Shown: positions 20,868 through 24,656 of the stretch, piece by piece
Layout: each line of letters begins with the position of its first letter
Position numbering within the stretch: position 1 is the stretch's first letter
From: an uncultured Gemmatimonadota bacterium
GTDB lineage: Bacteria; Gemmatimonadota; Gemmatimonadetes; Longimicrobiales; Gaopeijiaceae
NCBI GenBank assembly: GCA_938030915.1
Contig: CALHIO010000131.1
Location: 1 to 24,656 of the forward strand
Direction of reading: 5' to 3'
DNA length: 24,656 nt
The notes under the pieces: generated by a model
What the model was told of the DNA's origin: nothing
The model's input: the letters and a program-made list of their open reading frames with translations, nothing else
The model's database searches: none
Made by a program: the position numbers and the translations under genes

Positions 20868-23459
20868 ATGTTGAAGACGCTACTGAGGGTCGGCGTGGTC
20901 GCCGCCCTGGTCCTTCCTACCCTTCCCTCCGTCGCGCTCGGCCAGACAGCCGATCCGCAGGCGGTCCTCGCGGACAAAAGTTTCGTCGCGCCCACGAACG
21001 ACATCGCGGACATGGTGCTGGCGCCCCGGTACCTGAACGTGACCCTCACCGACGTAAGTCCCGACAAGGCTTGGTTCATCCACGAGATTGGCGACGGCCC
21101 GGTCACGATGGACCGGTTCTCGAAGGACTTCGACGAGTTGGGTGGTGTCTTCATCGACTACACGGCGAACCGGCACCGGAACCTCACGATCCGGTCGAAC
21201 GTGGGAATCCAGTTGATCTCGGCTGCGGACGGATCGGTCACGGATGTCGATGTGCCGAACGGGGCCCGGATCTCCAATGCGACGTGGTCCCCGGACGGAA
21301 GCCAGCTCGCCTTCTACGTGCATACGAACGACGAGACGCACATCTACGTCGCCGATGCCAGCGATGGGGACAGCCGTCGGGTCACGCGCCGACCGGTGCT
21401 CGCCACGATGGTGCAGGGCTTCGAGTGGACGAGTGACGGCCAGGAGATCGCCACGATCCTCGTTCCGGACGATCGGACCGCCCGCCCCCTGCCGTCGAGA
21501 ATTCCGACCGGTCCGCAGGTGAAGCAGACCGAAGAGGGGGAGAACATGCTGCGGACGTACGCCAGCCTCATGGCCACGCCATACGACGAGGAGTTGCTCG
21601 AGTGGCATGCGACGGGTCAGCTCGCAGTGATCGATGTCGACGACCGTGACGTCACCGAGATTGGCACCCCCGCGATGATCACCTCATTCGACTTCTCGCC
21701 GACGGGACAGCACGCCCGGGTCGAGACGATGAAGAAGCCGTTCAGCTATGTGGTTCCCGTCCGCTCGTTCGGTCACCTCGAACAGGTCTGGGATCGCCGC
21801 GGGACCATGCTCGTCCAACTGGCGGACGAGGACACGCAGACCGGTCTCGACGGCAACCTGCCGACCGCACCGGGCGTGGGAGGCGAGTCCGATGAGCCCG
21901 ACCGCCGTGATCTGGCATGGCGTGCGGATGGCGCAGGTCTGACGTTCCTTCAGGAGGAGCCTGCACCAGAAGCCGAAGCAGAGGAAGCGGACAACGAGGA
22001 GCAAGGCCGGCGCCCCGACCGCGTGATGCTCTGGGCACCTCCGTTCGACGAGGCATCTCTCTCCGTCGTGTACGAGACGTCCTCACGGATGTCCGCTCAC
22101 CGATTCAATGCCGACCACTCGATGCTGTTCGTCACTGAACGGCCGCGGAACGGCAACGGCCGGAACGGCTCGGGCGGAACCATCACGGAGTACGCCGTCG
22201 ATCTCTCCGACACCGAGACCACGTACACGATCGTCGAGTACGAGTCCGACGACTTCTATGGAAATCCCGGGTCTCTCATCAACGAGGGTGGCGGAGTCCC
22301 GGCAAACAACCGCTTCGGTGGCGGGGGAAGCGACGCCCAGGTCGTCGAAACCTCGGCGGACGGCTCCGCGGTGTTCCTCTACGGCAGCGAGTACAACGAA
22401 GATCCGATGCTCGAGAGCCCGAAGAACTTCATCGACCGTGTCGACATCCGTTCGGGCGACAAGACGAGGATCTACGAGGCCGACAACGACGGCGAGTACA
22501 ATCGGGTTGTTTCCGTCCTCGATGCCGATGCCGCGTCGTTCGTCGTGTCACGGGAGTCACCCACGGAGATCGCGCAGTCGTATCGCGTCGAGAACGGTGG
22601 AATGTCACAACTCACGAGTAACGTCGATTACACGCCGCAGATGACGAATGCGCCCCGGCAGCGCTTCACCGTCGAGCGCCCGGACGGCTTCCGCTTCCTC
22701 GTCAACGTCACGCTTCCGCCGGGCTATCAGGAGGGCACCCGTCTCCCCGCGATGTTCTGGTTCTACCCGCGGGAGTACACCGACCAGGAGAGCTACGACG
22801 AGCGCGGACGGACGTACAACAAGGACGCCTTCCCCAACTTCGGGACCCGGTCGATGCAGTATCTCGTGCAGCTGGGCTACGCCGTGGTCGAGCCCGATGC
22901 GCCGATCGTCGGAAAAGCGGGCCAGATGAACAACAACTACGAGCACGATCTCCGGAACAACCTGGCGGCCGTGATCGACGAGCTCGATCGACGCGAGCTG
23001 ATCGACCGTCAGAAGCTCGGGATCGGGGGCCACTCGTACGGTTCCTTCTCTACCGCCAATGCGATGGTCCACACGCCCTTCTTCAAGGCGGGCATCGCCG
23101 GAGACGGCAACTTCAACCGCACCCTCACGCCGCTCATGTTCCAGAGCGAGCGCCGCATCTTCTGGGACGCGAAAGACGTGTACACCTCGATGTCACCGTT
23201 CTTCCACGCGAACAACATGACGGGCGCCCTGCTGATCTATCACGGCATGATGGATCAGAATGTCGGCACCGCGCTCGATCATGCGCCGCGCATGTTCCAC
23301 GCGCTCAACGGGCTTGGGAAAGACGCGTCCATGTACCTCTACCCCTACGAGGATCACGGGCCGGCGAGCCGCCGTACGCTCCTGGATCTCTGGGGGCGCT
23401 GGACCGCATGGCTCGATGTCCATCTTCGAGACGGTGGTGACACGCCCGTCACCCAGTAG
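20868..23459 (+). CDS. exported S9-family prolyl-oligopeptidase-like peptidase
   Basis: An 863-residue serine peptidase with a signal peptide ending ALG before Gln at about residue 26. Residues about 40-600 form a beta-propeller gate with PD40-type blades (WSPDGSQLAFY, EWTSDGQEIATI). It has two low-complexity inserts, an acidic one near 365-385 (EAEAEEADNEEQG) and a Gly/Asn-rich one near 425-435. Residues about 610-863 are the alpha/beta-hydrolase catalytic domain with S723 in GGHSYGS, D796 in MDQNVG and H830 in YEDHGP. Such enzymes cleave short peptides, usually after proline or acyl groups, in the periplasm. Length is larger than DPP-IV relatives mainly because of the inserts. ATG 20868 has GGAGAG about six bases upstream. 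The gene is followed by an intrinsic terminator and is likely monocistronic. Confidence 0.9.
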   Translation: MLKTLLRVGVVAALVLPTLPSVALGQTADPQAVLADKSFVAPTNDIADMVLAPRYLNVTLTDVSPDKAWFIHEIGDGPVTMDRFSKDFDELGGVFIDYTANRHRNLTIRSNVGIQLISAADGSVTDVDVPNGARISNATWSPDGSQLAFYVHTNDETHIYVADASDGDSRRVTRRPVLATMVQGFEWTSDGQEIATILVPDDRTARPLPSRIPTGPQVKQTEEGENMLRTYASLMATPYDEELLEWHATGQLAVIDVDDRDVTEIGTPAMITSFDFSPTGQHARVETMKKPFSYVVPVRSFGHLEQVWDRRGTMLVQLADEDTQTGLDGNLPTAPGVGGESDEPDRRDLAWRADGAGLTFLQEEPAPEAEAEEADNEEQGRRPDRVMLWAPPFDEASLSVVYETSSRMSAHRFNADHSMLFVTERPRNGNGRNGSGGTITEYAVDLSDTETTYTIVEYESDDFYGNPGSLINEGGGVPANNRFGGGGSDAQVVETSADGSAVFLYGSEYNEDPMLESPKNFIDRVDIRSGDKTRIYEADNDGEYNRVVSVLDADAASFVVSRESPTEIAQSYRVENGGMSQLTSNVDYTPQMTNAPRQRFTVERPDGFRFLVNVTLPPGYQEGTRLPAMFWFYPREYTDQESYDERGRTYNKDAFPNFGTRSMQYLVQLGYAVVEPDAPIVGKAGQMNNNYEHDLRNNLAAVIDELDRRELIDRQKLGIGGHSYGSFSTANAMVHTPFFKAGIAGDGNFNRTLTPLMFQSERRIFWDAKDVYTSMSPFFHANNMTGALLIYHGMMDQNVGTALDHAPRMFHALNGLGKDASMYLYPYEDHGPASRRTLLDLWGRWTAWLDVHLRDGGDTPVTQ

Positions 23460-23508
23460 CCGGAATCTCGATCGAGGCGGCAACCCGCCCGATCGGACAG
23501 CACGGGCG

Positions 23509-23542
23509 AAGCCCCACCCGATCCGCCGGGTGGGGTTTTCGT
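23509..23542 (+). terminator. intrinsic terminator after the S9 peptidase gene
   Basis: CCCCACCCG (23512-23520) pairs perfectly with CGGGTGGGG (23527-23535) around a 6-base loop and is followed by TTTTCGTTT. A G-T and two A-T pairs extend the stem to about 12. It lies 52 bases after the stop at 23459 and before the next gene's start at 23599. Confidence 0.85.
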
Positions 23543-23598
23543 TTGCCCTCGAGTCGCCCAGAATGGCATCGGGATCCGTATTCAGCTTCGAGCCACTC

Positions 23599-24656
23599 AT
23601 GATGTACCGACACCCTTCGCACCTCGTCCCGGCCGCGTTCGTGCTCGTGGCATGCGCTGCGTCACCGGCCGGCGGCGCCGCCCAGGTCGACCCCGCCATC
23701 GCCGCACGAGTCGATGACATCTTCGAGCAGTGGAGCACCGAAACGTCACCGGGGTGTGCGGTCGGCGTGACGCAGAACGGAGAGACGCTCCTCGAGCGAG
23801 CCTACGGAATGGCCGATCTGGAGTGGGGCATCCCGAACACGCCCGAGACGATCTTCGAGGGGGGCTCCGTGTCGAAGCAGTTCGCGGCAGCGGCCGTCAA
23901 CTTGCTCGTACTCGACGGCACACTCTCGCTCGATGACGACGTTCGACGGTGGGTCCCCGAGCTTCCGGACTACGGTCACACAATCACGCTCCACCATCTG
24001 ATGACCCACACGAGCGGACTCCGCGACTGGGGGAGTGTGGCATCCATTTCGGGTTGGGGGCGTGAGGACCGGGCCCACGATCACGACGACATCGTGGATA
24101 TCCTGAGCCGCCAGACCCGACTCAACTTCGAGCCGGGACTCGAGTACTCGTACAGCAATTCGGGGTACAACCTGCTCGCCGTAGTCGTGGATCGTGCGAG
24201 CGGAATGTCGTTCGCGGACTTTTCGAAGACGCGACTCTTCGAGCCGGCGGGCATGACGCACACGCAGTGGCGGGACAGCCACCGGCGCATCGTCCGGGGA
24301 CGCTCCTCTGCGTACAACCGCACGGACGACGGGTGGGAGATCAACCGCCCCGTCGAGTACGTGCACGGCAACGGCGGAATTCTGACCACGGTCCGGGATC
24401 TGGGTATTTGGAATCAGGTCCTCACCACGGGCGGGCCGTGGGGCCAGGAGTTCCTCGCACTCATGCACAAGCCCGGCGTTCTGAACGACGGCTCCGAGAT
24501 CGACTATGCGGGCGGACTCATGCTGTCGCCGCTCGAGAACGTCCAGTCTGTGACTCATACCGGCTCTACGGCCGGCTACCGGGCCTATCTGGGTCGCTTC
24601 CCCGAGCAGGGTATCTCGGTCGCGATGCTGTGTAACGCGTCGAACGTCTCCACCGG
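23599..24656 (+). CDS. exported serine beta-lactamase-family hydrolase (3' end beyond the window)
   Basis: The frame is open to the last base, giving 352 residues of a class C beta-lactamase/DD-peptidase-like esterase. The three catalytic motifs are present: S90-V-S-K93 (SxxK), Y185-S-N187 (YxN) in YSNSGY, and H320-T-G322 (KTG equivalent). LMTHTSGL at 134-141 is the usual family stretch. These proteins are often esterases or peptidases rather than true beta-lactamases. The N-terminus has both a lipobox-like LVAC at C19 and a signal-peptidase I site GAA before Gln30, so it is unclear whether it is lipidated. ATG 23599 (followed by another ATG) is preferred; the in-frame ATG 23563 would add 12 residues before the signal. 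It begins 57 bases after the terminator of the S9 gene. Confidence 0.85.
   Translation, partial: MMYRHPSHLVPAAFVLVACAASPAGGAAQVDPAIAARVDDIFEQWSTETSPGCAVGVTQNGETLLERAYGMADLEWGIPNTPETIFEGGSVSKQFAAAAVNLLVLDGTLSLDDDVRRWVPELPDYGHTITLHHLMTHTSGLRDWGSVASISGWGREDRAHDHDDIVDILSRQTRLNFEPGLEYSYSNSGYNLLAVVVDRASGMSFADFSKTRLFEPAGMTHTQWRDSHRRIVRGRSSAYNRTDDGWEINRPVEYVHGNGGILTTVRDLGIWNQVLTTGGPWGQEFLALMHKPGVLNDGSEIDYAGGLMLSPLENVQSVTHTGSTAGYRAYLGRFPEQGISVAMLCNASNVST

Overview
This is a high-GC, gene-dense bacterial chromosome segment with 21 protein genes, no RNA genes, no CRISPR array and no recognisable mobile element. Most encoded proteins carry Sec, Tat or lipoprotein signals. The mix of exported S9 and M20 peptidases, PD40 propellers, beta-lactamase-like serine hydrolases, and signal peptides that almost all end in Ala-x-Ala/Gly followed by Gln, points to a Gemmatimonadota-like, probably free-living heterotroph. 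That placement is inference from protein style only; no marker gene is present.

Positions 1-4353 hold the most distinctive content: a quinohemoprotein amine dehydrogenase (QHNDH) locus in the order qhpD (3' end only), qhpC, qhpB, qhpF, qhpE. This matches the Paracoccus order A-D-C-B-F-E. QhpC is the small ribosomal peptide subunit that carries the cysteine tryptophylquinone cofactor and three Cys-Asp/Glu thioether cross-links. QhpD is the radical SAM/SPASM enzyme that makes the cross-links, QhpE is the subtilisin-like leader protease, QhpF the ABC exporter and QhpB the beta-propeller subunit. The diheme subunit gene qhpA would be expected just upstream of the window. The monooxygenase QhpG is not found downstream.

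Directly after qhpE, on the same strand, lie a Tat-exported FMN-dependent alpha-hydroxy-acid dehydrogenase with an unusual CxxCH haem-attachment motif in its active-site loop (4425-5669) and an overlapping Sel1-repeat protein (5666-6364). Next come a minus-strand exported M20 amidohydrolase (6377-8047) and a plus-strand pair of a YhbY-type RNA-binding protein and a small conserved-looking hypothetical protein.

From 15263 down to 8797, on the minus strand, is a likely operon: a TPR lipoprotein, an RND/MMPL-type membrane protein, an APC amino-acid permease, and a fused aldo-keto reductase-RidA protein. The RND gene has a frame break at its 5' end.

Positions 15400-24656 contain a PD40 propeller/PHP metallohydrolase fusion, a small holin-like membrane protein, an alpha/beta-hydrolase lipoprotein, an FKBP lipoprotein with a downstream TPR protein, a large S9 peptidase followed by a clear intrinsic terminator, and a serine beta-lactamase-like hydrolase cut off by the window end. 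No stretch of more than 300 bases lacks a gene.
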